DNA of 64,000 nt, from assembly GCF_022180365.1 (NCBI RefSeq), contig NZ_BQKV01000106.1:1-64000 (forward strand), given 5' to 3'. Each line of letters opens with the position of its first letter. Within the stretch, counting starts at the first letter, position 1. Made by a program: the position numbers and the translations under genes. The notes beneath the pieces are model-generated. The model searched no databases. It worked only from the letters and a program-made list of their open reading frames with translations, and was not told where the DNA came from. The stretch is from Faecalibacterium gallinarum. Its GTDB lineage: Bacteria; Bacillota; Clostridia; Oscillospirales; Ruminococcaceae. Below are positions 24,725 to 32,320 of the stretch, piece after piece.

Positions 24725-25339
24725 ATGTACAAAAATATTATTTTTGATTTTGGCGGGGTCATGGTGGATTTTGACCCCAAGGATTACCTGATGGAGCGGT
24801 TCTGCCACGAATCCGCCGAGGAAAAGATCTACCGGCTGACCTTCGGCAGCGAGACCTGGGCCCAGCTGGACGCGGGGCTGATCTCCCGGTTCGAGGGCAA
24901 CCAGAAGATGCTGGAAGACGCCAAGGCCGAGGGCTGTCTGTTCGAGGTGCAGGAGGTGCTGGACGACTGGATGAGCATTCTCCGGATCCGGCGGCGGATG
25001 CTGGACCTGGTGCGCCGGCTGAAGAGCCACGGCTACTGCGTCTATTACCTCTCCAATATGCCCGAGGACGCCCTGGCCCTCTTGCGGGAGAAGGGGCTGC
25101 TGGACAAGTTCGACGGGGGGATCGCCTCCTGCGAGGTCCACATCAACAAGCCCGACCCCCGGATCTACCAGGCCCTTTTGGAAAAATACAACCTCAAGGC
25201 CACCGAGTGCGTTTTCATCGACGACAGCCGCCCCAACGTCCAGACGGCCTTCCAGCTGGGGATGAACGGTTTGCAGATGAAAGAGAGCGTGGGCACCCTG
25301 GTGCGGAGCCTGGCCACCTGCAACATCTCCCTGCGGTGA
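24725..25339 (+). CDS. HAD-superfamily phosphatase (haloacid dehalogenase type)
   Basis: A 204-residue HAD protein with the four motifs: I FDFGGVMVDFD (the second catalytic Asp is replaced by the Gly-Gly-Val-Met type seen in YihX-like members), II YYLSNMP, III a Lys near CEVHINKPDP, and IV FIDDSRPN. The closest type is the YihX/alpha-D-glucose-1-phosphate phosphatase group; the substrate is not certain. GAGG lies before the ATG, and an extended -10 TGCTATACT is near 24690. Confidence 0.88.
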   Translation: MYKNIIFDFGGVMVDFDPKDYLMERFCHESAEEKIYRLTFGSETWAQLDAGLISRFEGNQKMLEDAKAEGCLFEVQEVLDDWMSILRIRRRMLDLVRRLKSHGYCVYYLSNMPEDALALLREKGLLDKFDGGIASCEVHINKPDPRIYQALLEKYNLKATECVFIDDSRPNVQTAFQLGMNGLQMKESVGTLVRSLATCNISLR

Positions 25340-25370
25340 TCCCGCCCCGCACAAACCAATACAAACAACA

Positions 25371-25413
25371 AATTCCCCGCCGGGTTTCCGTTGGAAACAC
25401 AGCGGGGAATTCG
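25371..25413. terminator. Bidirectional terminator
   Basis: AATTCCCCGC...GCGGGGAATT stem between the convergent HAD phosphatase and DUF1540 genes. Confidence 0.7.
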
Positions 25414-25433
25414 CTTTGTTCAGAGCCTAAAGG

Positions 25434-25595
25434 TTATTTCTTCTCGAAGCTCTGGCAGAAGTGGGGGGTCTCCATCTGCTGAGTGGCACAGCTGTCGCAG
25501 TGCTCGGTCACCTTAATCTGGGGCAGATCGCATTTGCAGCTGCCCACATTGTAGCGGCACTCGCAGACATCACAAATAACACCTTTGTTCTCCAT
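25434..25595 (-). CDS. DUF1540 Cys-rich small protein
   Basis: A 53-residue protein, MENKGVICDVCECRYNVGSC and onward, with seven Cys. The CDVCECRYN signature and a later HCDSCATQQMETPHFC pattern match DUF1540, a small family common in Clostridia and thought to bind zinc through its Cys residues. AGGTGATAAAA before the ATG serves as the ribosome site. Confidence 0.9.
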   Translation of the reverse strand: MENKGVICDVCECRYNVGSCKCDLPQIKVTEHCDSCATQQMETPHFCQSFEKK

Positions 25596-25661
25596 TTTTA
25601 TCACCTCACTGTCAGCAGTATGCCCGACCCGTGAGGGCGTTATTCCGGCTGGAAGATTTTG

Positions 25662-26420
25662 TCAGCCCCGGAGGGAGAAGAAAAGATAGAGCACCCCAAA
25701 GACCACCGGCTGGTGGAGCAGATAGAAGATCAAAGAGTGGCGGCCCAGCCAGCCCAGGGGCGGGCAGACCGAACGGCGGAGGGGTTCCATCCGGGCCCGG
25801 CCCACCAGCCGGTGGAGGAAGTACCCCGCCCAGAACAAAAACACCCAGGGGATCAGGGAGAAATAGTCGGTGGAATAAAACCCCGGCTGCGGGAACCCCA
25901 AAAAGGCGGTGAAGAGGTTGGCGTAAAGGCCCCGGGGCAGGGTCATGAGCCACCAGGACTCAAAGCCCAGGCCCCCCATATTGACATTATAAGTAACCAG
26001 AAAGAGGGCCAGGCTGACCCCAAACCCCACCCCGGCGGGGACTTTTTCAAAGAGGGGCCGAAGGGCCGCCGTGAGGAGCATGGCGGAGCCCAGCATGGTG
26101 AGCACCCCGAAGAGGACCAATGTCTCGGGCATAAAGAGCCAGGTCACCAGGGTGACCAGCGCCCCCGCCCCGAACACCTGGGCGCCCCGGCGGGCGGTGT
26201 GACGGCCAAAGGGCACGCAGAACCCCGACAGCAGGATGAACAGGCAGCAGCCCGACACCTGCCAGATCTTCCCCGGCAGGCCCAGGTACCAGTCGGCCCG
26301 CACCCCGTAGAGAAACACCAGGTCCCACAGGCCGTGGTACACCACCATATTGATCAGGTTGAGCCCCCGCAATTCATCCAGCAGATGATACCGCACGGGG
26401 GATTGTTTCGCTTGTTCCAT
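25662..26420 (-). CDS. DUF1624/heparan-alpha-glucosaminide N-acetyltransferase-like membrane protein
   Basis: A 252-residue membrane protein with about seven helices. RYHLLDELRGLNLINMVVYH at the N-terminus fits the DUF1624/YeiB-HGSNAT acyltransferase superfamily, and the later Arg/His residues (WLGRHSLIFYLLHQP near 225) match its C-terminal motif. It probably acylates a membrane or cell-surface acceptor, which is not known. It is co-directional with reverse rubrerythrin but separated by a terminator. Confidence 0.85.
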   Translation of the reverse strand: MEQAKQSPVRYHLLDELRGLNLINMVVYHGLWDLVFLYGVRADWYLGLPGKIWQVSGCCLFILLSGFCVPFGRHTARRGAQVFGAGALVTLVTWLFMPETLVLFGVLTMLGSAMLLTAALRPLFEKVPAGVGFGVSLALFLVTYNVNMGGLGFESWWLMTLPRGLYANLFTAFLGFPQPGFYSTDYFSLIPWVFLFWAGYFLHRLVGRARMEPLRRSVCPPLGWLGRHSLIFYLLHQPVVFGVLYLFFSLRG

Positions 26421-26461
26421 CGTTGATTATCCTTTCCGCAAAAGGCCGGCGGCGGAACCGA

Positions 26462-26499
26462 CAAAAGGGAGGGCAAGCCGCACCCGGCTCACCCTCCCA
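26462..26499 (-). terminator. Terminator of the reverse rubrerythrin gene
   Basis: GGGAGGG...CCCTCCC stem followed by TTTT on the minus strand, about 20 bp after the stop. Confidence 0.75.
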
Positions 26500-26518
26500 G
26501 AGGTTCAAACTGTTAAAA

Positions 26519-27064
26519 TCAGGCGTTGAAGTAACGCTTCAGCAGGCCCTCAAAGCCGCGGCCGTGACGGGCCTCGTCCTTGGCCATCTCGTGAACGGTG
26601 TCGTGGATGGCGTCCAGGTTCAGAGCCTTGGCCTTCTTGGCCAGCTCCATCTTGCCGGAGCAGGCGCCGCACTCGGCCTCGGCGCGCATCTCCAGGTTCT
26701 TCTTGGTGCTGTCGGTCAGCACCTCGCCCAGCAGCTCGGCGAACTTGGCGGCGTGCTCGGCCTCCTCGAAGGCGTAGCGCTTGTAAGCCTCGGCGATCTC
26801 GGGGTAGCCCTCGCGCTCAGCCACGCGGGACATAGCCAGGTACATGCCGACCTCGCTGCACTCGCCCTCGAAGTTGGCGCGCAGGCCGTCGACGATATCC
26901 TGGGGCACGTCCTCGGACTTGGCGATGCCCACCACGTGCTCGGTGACGTACTCGTTGCCCACCTTCTCAACGAAAGCGGAAGCGGGAGCCTTGCAGACAG
27001 GGCACTTCTCGGGGATGGAGCCCTCAGCGATGTAACCACAAACTTTACAAACGTACTTTGCCAT
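26519..27064 (-). CDS. Reverse rubrerythrin (peroxide reductase)
   Basis: A 181-residue protein in which the rubredoxin-like domain is at the N-terminus ([13 protein letters not shown] and [10 protein letters not shown], residues 1-40) and the ferritin-like diiron domain follows (Glu and His ligands in [24 protein letters not shown] and [10 protein letters not shown]). This order defines reverse rubrerythrins, which reduce H2O2 in obligate anaerobes. A Fur/PerR-like box lies upstream of its promoter, consistent with peroxide- or metal-responsive control. Confidence 0.93.
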   Translation of the reverse strand: MAKYVCKVCGYIAEGSIPEKCPVCKAPASAFVEKVGNEYVTEHVVGIAKSEDVPQDIVDGLRANFEGECSEVGMYLAMSRVAEREGYPEIAEAYKRYAFEEAEHAAKFAELLGEVLTDSTKKNLEMRAEAECGACSGKMELAKKAKALNLDAIHDTVHEMAKDEARHGRGFEGLLKRYFNA

Positions 27065-27128
27065 AGTAATAAACCTCCATATGTCTTAAACACTCGCAAC
27101 AGCAGAGTGCTGTCGTTTCAACGACGCC

Positions 27129-27158
27129 ATTATACCCGCCGGACCGGAAGTTAGTCAA
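27129..27158 (-). promoter_or_regulatory. Promoter of reverse rubrerythrin
   Basis: On the minus strand, -35 TTGACT (27153-27158) and -10 TATAAT (27129-27134), spacer 18 bp. Confidence 0.8.
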
Positions 27159-27168
27159 GGCTAATATA

Positions 27169-27183
27169 TGAGAACCATTCTCA
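27169..27183. promoter_or_regulatory. Fur/PerR-type operator (7-1-7 palindrome)
   Basis: TGAGAACCATTCTCA is a 15-bp near-perfect 7-1-7 inverted repeat of the Fur-family box shape. It begins 10 bp upstream of the -35 of the reverse rubrerythrin promoter. A second, weak TATATT -10 overlaps it on the far side. PerR or Fur binding is inferred from the shape. Confidence 0.7.
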
Positions 27184-27246
27184 TTTAACAGTTTGTTTAC
27201 AGTTCGGCCAAAACCCCGCCCCAGCCGTTCCCTTTGATAGAAAAGA

Positions 27247-27879
27247 TTAGAAGGTTTTCCGCACTTCCATCACCCGGCCCATGACGTGGACGGGGGTTTT
27301 TTTCAGGTCGTACACCTGGACCTGGTACTGGGGGTTATAGCTCTGGGGCGAGAGGAACACCGTGTCCCCATCCTGGCGGAACCGCTTCAAGGTGGCCTCG
27401 TCCCCGTTGATGCAGACCACCGCGATGGTGTTGGGGTCCACCGCCTCCTGCTGGCGGACGATGACGGTGTCCCCGTCGTTGATCCCCGCCGCGTTCATGC
27501 TGTCCCCCACCGCCCGCAGGGCGTAGTATTTCTCGCCGCTGTTCCCGAGATAGGACACATACCCGCTGATGTTCTCCTCGGCATACATGGGGCAGCCGCA
27601 CCGCACCTGGCCCAGCACCGGAATCATCGGCCCCGGCCGCACCGGGATGGCCGCCTCGGGCAGAGGCTCTTTCTCCTCGTCGATCCCCATGAGATAGGCC
27701 GTCGTGGTCTCCAGCGCCCGGGCAAAGGCCTCCACCTTGGACTGGGGGATATCCGCCTTGCCGTTTTCGATCTTGCTGATGGAGGATTTGTCCTTATACC
27801 CCATCCGGTTGGCCAGCTCTTCCACCGTCAGCCCCAGCTCCTGGCGCCGGGCTTTGATCCGTTCGTATATGTTCGCCAT
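27247..27879 (-). CDS. Phage CI-type repressor (XRE HTH plus S24 peptidase domain)
   Basis: A 210-residue repressor. N-terminal HTH (about 5-60) includes TVEELANRMGYKDKSSISKI. The C-terminal S24/LexA-like domain has the autocleavage Ser in AVGDSMNAAG near residue 128 and the Lys in ATLKRF near 168; the scissile pair appears to be Cys-Gly in VRCGCP near residue 94. This predicts RecA-dependent self-cleavage under DNA damage, hence induction. It is divergent from a Cro-like gene, as in a lambdoid-type switch. Confidence 0.92.
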   Translation of the reverse strand: MANIYERIKARRQELGLTVEELANRMGYKDKSSISKIENGKADIPQSKVEAFARALETTTAYLMGIDEEKEPLPEAAIPVRPGPMIPVLGQVRCGCPMYAEENISGYVSYLGNSGEKYYALRAVGDSMNAAGINDGDTVIVRQQEAVDPNTIAVVCINGDEATLKRFRQDGDTVFLSPQSYNPQYQVQVYDLKKTPVHVMGRVMEVRKTF

Positions 27880-27902
27880 ATGGTTCCCCTCCTTACCTCA
27901 AC

Positions 27903-27931
27903 AGGATACCACATTGTGGAACAAAATTCAA
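27903..27931 (-). promoter_or_regulatory. Repressor promoter (PRM-like)
   Basis: On the minus strand, -35 TTGAAT (27926-27931), spacer 17 bp, -10 TATCCT (27903-27908). GTGGTATCCT overlaps the -10, matching the word over the -10 of the divergent promoter. Confidence 0.75.
27904..27912. promoter_or_regulatory. Left operator half-site of the lysogeny switch
   Basis: GGATACCAC, the inverted copy of GTGGTATCC at 27980-27988. Together they form a widely spaced inverted repeat centred between the two divergent genes. Confidence 0.6.
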
Positions 27932-27959
27932 GTGCGGCGGAGGATTCCCCCAAGAATTG

Positions 27960-27988
27960 TTGACTTTCATTCTCCTGCGTGGTATCCT
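27960..27988 (+). promoter_or_regulatory. Cro-side promoter (PR-like) with operator over the -10
   Basis: -35 TTGACT (27960-27965), spacer 17 bp, -10 TATCCT (27983-27988). GTGGTATCC (27980-27988) covers the -10 and mirrors the left half-site. Confidence 0.75.
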
Positions 27989-28052
27989 TGTGGTGTGGAA
28001 TTTAGTTCAACAAAATCCGATTGCAAAAACCACAAAAAATTGAGGTGAGACC

Positions 28053-28271
28053 ATGACCAACACAAACGAACTGCGCCGCCGGGTGGCCCGCTCCGGCTAC
28101 AAGTACAAGGCTCTGGCCCGGAAAATGGGGATCTGCCCCTCCACCTTGCAGCGCAAAATCGAGAACCAGCGGGAGTTCACGGTCAGCGAGATGGACGATC
28201 TGGCCGAGCTGCTGGGGCTGACCCTGCGGGAAAAAGTCGCCATCTTTTTTTGCAAAAATCGTGTAATTTAA
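28053..28271 (+). CDS. Cro-like HTH protein
   Basis: A 72-residue protein with one helix-turn-helix: RRRVARSGYKYKALARKMGI then CPSTLQRKIENQREFTVSEM. Divergent from the CI-type repressor and the first gene of the rightward phage operon, so probably a Cro-type or other early regulator. GAGGTGAGACC precedes the ATG. Confidence 0.82.
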   Translation: MTNTNELRRRVARSGYKYKALARKMGICPSTLQRKIENQREFTVSEMDDLAELLGLTLREKVAIFFCKNRVI

Positions 28272-28277
28272 TTACAC
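28261..28277. promoter_or_regulatory. 17-bp perfect palindrome overlapping the Cro-like stop codon
   Basis: GTGTAATTTAATTACAC is a perfect inverted repeat (8-1-8). It spans the last codons of the Cro-like gene. It could be an operator controlling the downstream phage genes or an RNA hairpin; no T tract follows, so a terminator is unlikely. Confidence 0.55.
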
Positions 28278-28298
28278 GGAAAGAGAGGAACACCCCCC

Positions 28299-28370
28299 AT
28301 GAAGCAGATTCACCCTCCCGCCGGCGGCGGGACTTTGGCCCCGGGGCTGCCCCGCCGGGCCGTCCGGTAA
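28299..28370 (+). CDS. Possible 23-residue small ORF
   Basis: MKQIHPPAGGGTLAPGLPRR followed by AVR and a stop. AGAGAGGAA lies ~10 bases before the ATG. It is very short and Pro/Gly-rich, so it may be chance. If real it would be a leader to the replication gene. Confidence 0.3.
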   Translation: MKQIHPPAGGGTLAPGLPRRAVR

Positions 28371-28391
28371 CCGGCCGGAACAGGAGCGGAT

Positions 28392-29165
28392 ATGGACGAA
28401 AGCAAGAAAAGCGTACTTCTCTACACCGACTGGGCGGAGCCTTTGCGGACTTTGCCGCTGGAGGACGTGGGCCGTTTGTTTTTGGCGATTTTGGATTACA
28501 CCGACACCGGGCTTGCCCCGGGGTTTGAGAACCCGGCCGCCGCCATGGCCTTTCAGTTTGTCCGGCTGCGCCTGGACGCCAACACCCAAAAATGGGACGA
28601 AATCCGCCAAAAACGGCAAAAAGCCGGGGCCCTGGGCGGCAAGCAGCGCCAAGCAAATGCTGCTTTTGCCAGGCAAACCGGGCAAAACCAGGCAAATCAA
28701 GCTGTAACTGTCCCTGTCCCTGAACCTGAGCCTGTCCCTGAGCCTGAGCCTGTCCCTGAAACTGAACCTGGAACTGGATTTTCATCCTCCAAACCTCCTT
28801 CTCCCGAAGCGGGGACGACGACGACGATGACCCCCGAACAGGTCTGGATTCAGCTGGGGCTGGGCAGTCAGGTGAGCCCGGCGCTCCAGCGGCTGCTGGA
28901 CGATTGCCGGGCCAAAGGGGTAGAAGATGCGGTGCTGGCCGAGGCGATCCGCCGCACCGCCGAATACGAGGCCAGCGCCCCCCTGCCCTATCTGCGGGCC
29001 AGCCTGGAACGCACCATCGCCCAGGGGTGCAAAACCCTAGCCCAGTTCCAGGCCGCCCACAGCGGCAGCGGCCGGGGCCAGCGGGTGGACCGGCCGGCCC
29101 CCAGCGGGCGGGACTTTTTGGCGGACGCCGCCACCCGCCCTTTCCGCCGCAAGCGGAGAGATTGA
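28392..29165 (+). CDS. Phage replication-type protein (DUF6291 N-terminus)
   Basis: A 257-residue protein. The N-terminal part (about 1-90), SVLLYTDWAEPLRTLPLEDV and AFQFVRLRLDANTQKWDEI, resembles the DUF6291 family of phage replisome-organiser-like proteins. A Pro-Glu-rich linker follows (PVPEPEPVPEPEPVPET, about 107-127). The C-terminal region (about 150-230) ends with YLRASLERTIAQGCKTLAQF, reminiscent of DnaD-like tails. Probably phage replication initiation; the linker repeat is a decayed PEPEPV microsatellite. Confidence 0.65.
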   Translation: MDESKKSVLLYTDWAEPLRTLPLEDVGRLFLAILDYTDTGLAPGFENPAAAMAFQFVRLRLDANTQKWDEIRQKRQKAGALGGKQRQANAAFARQTGQNQANQAVTVPVPEPEPVPEPEPVPETEPGTGFSSSKPPSPEAGTTTTMTPEQVWIQLGLGSQVSPALQRLLDDCRAKGVEDAVLAEAIRRTAEYEASAPLPYLRASLERTIAQGCKTLAQFQAAHSGSGRGQRVDRPAPSGRDFLADAATRPFRRKRRD

Positions 29166-29287
29166 GGGGGGCGTTTCCCCCCATGGGAGGGAAATCCACC
29201 GGGAACCGGGGCAAAAAATGCACACTGGCCCCCCGCCCCCCGGCCCTGTAAAATGGAAAAAACATTCTCATGGAAAGGAGCGAACCG

Positions 29288-30556
29288 ATGACACACACCA
29301 TTGAACTCGCCGGCTACCAGGCGAGGCCCCAGCCCCCCAGGGGCGGCCCCCTTCATCTGGGCACCCGGGACAGCTACGGCATCGAACGGCTGAAACTCCT
29401 GCCCGGCCCCGGCTGGGAGGGGCTGGCCATCACCGTCACCTTCCACCCGCCCGGCCGGAACCGCCCCGTCCGGCTGCTGGTGAAGGAGGACTGTCTGGTG
29501 GAGGTCCCGCCGGAGGCCACCGCCTCGTCCAGCCTGCTCTACCCGGGCCGGATGGTTTTCGCGGGGCTGGCCGAGGGGGTGCAGCGGATCAGCTGCGACC
29601 TGCCCTACCTGGTGGCGGACCACGCCCCGGTGGAGGGGCCGGAGAGCCAGGCCACCCCCTCGGTCCTGGAACAGGCGGTGCTGGCGGCGGCCAAGAGCGA
29701 GGCCGCCGCCGCCGAAAGCGCCCGGGCCGCGGCGGAAAGCCGGGAGGACGCCGCCGAAAAGGCCGAAGCGGCGGGCCAGAGCGAAGCCGCCGCCGAAAAA
29801 GCCGCGGACTCTGCCGCCGCCAGCGCCGCCGAAGCCGCCCAGAGCGCGGCCAATGCCGCCGAGAGCGAAGCCGCCGCAGCGGAGAGCGCCCGCAAAGCCG
29901 CCGCCTCGGAACCGGCGGGGGCCGCCGGACGGGCAGAGGAAGCCGCAAAACAGGCCGAAGCCGCCCGGAGCGCCGCCGAGGCCGCCCAGGCCGAGGCCAG
30001 CGCCAGCGCCGGGACCGCCCAGGCCGCCGCAGAGGAAGCCGCCCAGCTCACCGGCCGGGCGGAGAATGCCGCCACCAGCGCCGCCGAGAGCGCCCAGACC
30101 GCCCAGGAGTATCTCTCCATCGCGGCCCGCACCGTAGTGCGGGAGATCACCGTCCCGGCGGAAGGGTGGTTCCAGGACGAAACCGCCCCCCTGGCCCTGG
30201 ACGTGGCCGTAGCGGGAGCGGAGGAAAGCCAGATTCCCCTTCTGGCCCTCCACCCCGAGGCCCTGGCCGGGGCCCGGGATGCCGGGCTTTACCCGGTGGC
30301 CCAGACCCGGGCGGGGGCGGTGCGGCTCTGGGCCAAACGGGCCCCGGCCGCCGAACTCCCCGCCACCCTGATCCTGCTGTCCGGGGGCGGCGCGGGGGGC
30401 CTGCCCATCGCCACCGCCAACACCCTGGGCGGCGTGATGATCGGCGAAAACGTGAACGTAACCAGCGACGGCAAAATCTCCGTGAAAGATATCCCGGTCC
30501 CGGCCGCAGAAGGCGTTATGAGCGAGATCGTGGCCCGGGCTTTTTCGGAGAATTGA
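29288..30556 (+). CDS. Phage tail-fibre/baseplate-type protein with Ala-rich coiled coil
   Basis: A 422-residue protein. N-terminal domain (about 1-120) is globular (THTIELAGYQARPQ). The middle (about 130-275) is a long Ala/Glu heptad-like repeat (KSEAAAAESARAAAES and onward) that is almost certainly a coiled-coil stalk. The C-terminus ATANTLGGVMIGENVNVTSD matches a motif seen at the ends of phage tail fibres. Start at MTHTI because AAAGGAG lies before it; an upstream in-frame ATG has the ribosome site inside it. Confidence 0.75.
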   Translation: MTHTIELAGYQARPQPPRGGPLHLGTRDSYGIERLKLLPGPGWEGLAITVTFHPPGRNRPVRLLVKEDCLVEVPPEATASSSLLYPGRMVFAGLAEGVQRISCDLPYLVADHAPVEGPESQATPSVLEQAVLAAAKSEAAAAESARAAAESREDAAEKAEAAGQSEAAAEKAADSAAASAAEAAQSAANAAESEAAAAESARKAAASEPAGAAGRAEEAAKQAEAARSAAEAAQAEASASAGTAQAAAEEAAQLTGRAENAATSAAESAQTAQEYLSIAARTVVREITVPAEGWFQDETAPLALDVAVAGAEESQIPLLALHPEALAGARDAGLYPVAQTRAGAVRLWAKRAPAAELPATLILLSGGGAGGLPIATANTLGGVMIGENVNVTSDGKISVKDIPVPAAEGVMSEIVARAFSEN

Positions 30557-30581
30557 TCCAACAAACAAAGGAGGATAACAA

Positions 30582-31322
30582 ATGGCAAACAACATCATCT
30601 ACGCAAATCCGGCGAACATCCAGGAGCTGATGGACGCACTGAAAACCCGGGTGGTCCGCCCCGTGGCGGGCAAGGGCCTGTCCACCAACGACCTGACCAA
30701 CGAGCTCAAGGCCAAGTACGACCAGGCCGCCCAGAAGGTGGACTCCCTCGAGAGCGCCGGGGCCGAGGCCAACGTCATCGAGACGGTCAAGGTCAACGGC
30801 AGCCCCCTGACCCCCGACGGCTCCAAGGCCGTCAACATCACCGTCCCCACCAAGGTCAGCCAGATCACCAACGACTCCGGGTTCCAGACCAGCTCCCAGG
30901 TGACCTCGGCCATCAATTCCAAGATCGCCTCGGTCTACAAGCCCGGCGGCTCGGTGGCCTTCGCCTCCCTGCCGGCCCTCTCGGCCAGCGTGCTGGGCAA
31001 GGTCTACAACGTGACCGACGCTTTCACCACTACTTCCAGCTTTATGGAGGGCTCGGGCAAGAAGTACCCGGCAGGGACCAACGTGGTGGTGGTGGACGCG
31101 GGCAGCAGAACCTACAAGTTCGACGTTCTGGCGGGCTTTGTGGATTTATCCGGCTACGCCACCACCTCGGCCATGACCAGCGCCATCGCCACCGCCAAGA
31201 GCCAGGCCATCTCTTCGGCCAATTCCAGCACCGATACCAAGTTGGCCAGCTACCTCAAAGCGGCCGAGCTCGTGCCCATGACCTCAGAGGAAATCCAGGC
31301 CATTTTTGATGGCTGGGAGTAA
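30582..31322 (+). CDS. Phage tail-associated structural protein
   Basis: A 246-residue protein starting MANNIIYANPANIQELMDAL. It has NETVKVNG-like and VSQITNDSGFQTSSQVTSAI elements; the latter (xITNDSGFQTxxxV) is a common tail-fibre repeat. The C-terminus is Ser/Ala-rich. Part of the same tail-fibre operon; detailed function unknown. Confidence 0.7.
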   Translation: MANNIIYANPANIQELMDALKTRVVRPVAGKGLSTNDLTNELKAKYDQAAQKVDSLESAGAEANVIETVKVNGSPLTPDGSKAVNITVPTKVSQITNDSGFQTSSQVTSAINSKIASVYKPGGSVAFASLPALSASVLGKVYNVTDAFTTTSSFMEGSGKKYPAGTNVVVVDAGSRTYKFDVLAGFVDLSGYATTSAMTSAIATAKSQAISSANSSTDTKLASYLKAAELVPMTSEEIQAIFDGWE

Positions 31323-31331
31323 GGAGCGGCC

Positions 31332-31733
31332 ATGAAAAAATATCTGGATGACGCCGGTGTGAAAGCGCTGGAGGCTCTGCTCAGGAGCCTTTGCCTGACC
31401 CAGAAGGACGGCCAGGCCATTTATGGGGTGCTGGAGGCCCTGGCGGATGCGTCGGAGTTCCCGGCGGCGGCCCTCTCCATCCCCGCCACGGGGTGGAAGT
31501 CCAGCACGTCCGGCCCCTACAAGGTGTATCGGGATGTAGCCGCCGCATCGGTCACCGCCGCGGACAGCGTCCAGGTGGCGCTGGCGGCGGGCAGCATGGC
31601 GGCGGCGTCCGCCTGCGGGCTCTGCCCCACCGTCGAGACCCTGGCCGGGGCACTGCGGTTCCGGGCGGTCTCGGCCCCGAAGAGCACCCTCTCGGGCGAA
31701 TATCGAATTTTAAAAGGAGCACAAGGAGGCTGA
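31332..31733 (+). CDS. Phage protein of unknown function
   Basis: A 133-residue protein between tail genes, starting MKKYLDDAGVKALEALLRSL. Ala-rich, no recognised domain; the SIPATGWKSSTSGPYKVYRD segment resembles small tail-tip proteins. AAGGAGCGGCC precedes the ATG. I cannot assign a function. Confidence 0.6.
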   Translation: MKKYLDDAGVKALEALLRSLCLTQKDGQAIYGVLEALADASEFPAAALSIPATGWKSSTSGPYKVYRDVAAASVTAADSVQVALAAGSMAAASACGLCPTVETLAGALRFRAVSAPKSTLSGEYRILKGAQGG

Positions 31734-31737
31734 TAAC

Positions 31738-32253
31738 GTGGGTTTTGGATCGGTAAACGTAGGCTTTTCCCCCGAGGAAAACGTTCCCGGCGGGGTGGTG
31801 GTTCTGGGCAGCGACGGCAAAATCCCCGGCGCGCTGATTCCGGACGGCTACGCGACCCTGGGCAGCGACGGCAAGCTGGCCGAAGCCCAGCGGTGGGAGA
31901 TCGACGCCTACACCAAAGAAGAGACGGACCAGAAAATCGCGGCGGCGGCCGGGCAGTCGGGCGCGGGCGTCCCGGCGGGCAGCGTGATCTGGTTCGCGGG
32001 AGAGACGCCCCCCGAGGGCTATTTGATCTGCAACGGCGCGGTGGTGGAGCGCAGCACCTATGCGGCCCTGTTCGCCGTCCTCGGCACCACCTTCGGCGAG
32101 GGGGACGGCGAGACCACCTTTGCCCTGCCCGACCTGCACGCCAAGATCATCGAGGGCAACCGGCTCACCATCGGCAAAGCGGATACCTTTTTGACCGGCC
32201 AGGGAAGCCGCATCACCCGGACCCTCACCCTTTTGCCCTGCATCAAGTATTAA
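31738..32253 (+). CDS. Phage tail collar-domain protein
   Basis: A 171-residue protein with GTG start (AAGGAGG upstream). VPAGSVIWFAGETPPEGYLI followed by CNGAVVERSTYAALFAVLGT is the phage tail collar domain, used in receptor-binding fibres. The N-terminal third carries GSDGKIPGALIPDG-type repeats. It starts 4 bp after the preceding gene and probably encodes the receptor-binding tip. Confidence 0.85.
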   Translation: MGFGSVNVGFSPEENVPGGVVVLGSDGKIPGALIPDGYATLGSDGKLAEAQRWEIDAYTKEETDQKIAAAAGQSGAGVPAGSVIWFAGETPPEGYLICNGAVVERSTYAALFAVLGTTFGEGDGETTFALPDLHAKIIEGNRLTIGKADTFLTGQGSRITRTLTLLPCIKY

Positions 32254-32266
32254 AGGAGGTGCGGCC

Positions 32267-32320
32267 ATGGCAAACCCAAAGACCCGTTCCCTACCGGGCT
32301 GCCGGGGGGTGACGGGGTGA
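32267..32320 (+). CDS. 17-residue ORF with strong ribosome site, coupled to the next gene
   Basis: MANPKTRSLPGCRGVTG and a TGA that overlaps the GTG of the next gene. AAAGGAGG is 6 bases before the ATG, stronger than most sites nearby. It could be a decayed XkdX-type gene or a leader peptide that feeds ribosomes to the downstream gene by coupling. No homology claim is made. Confidence 0.45.
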   Translation: MANPKTRSLPGCRGVTG

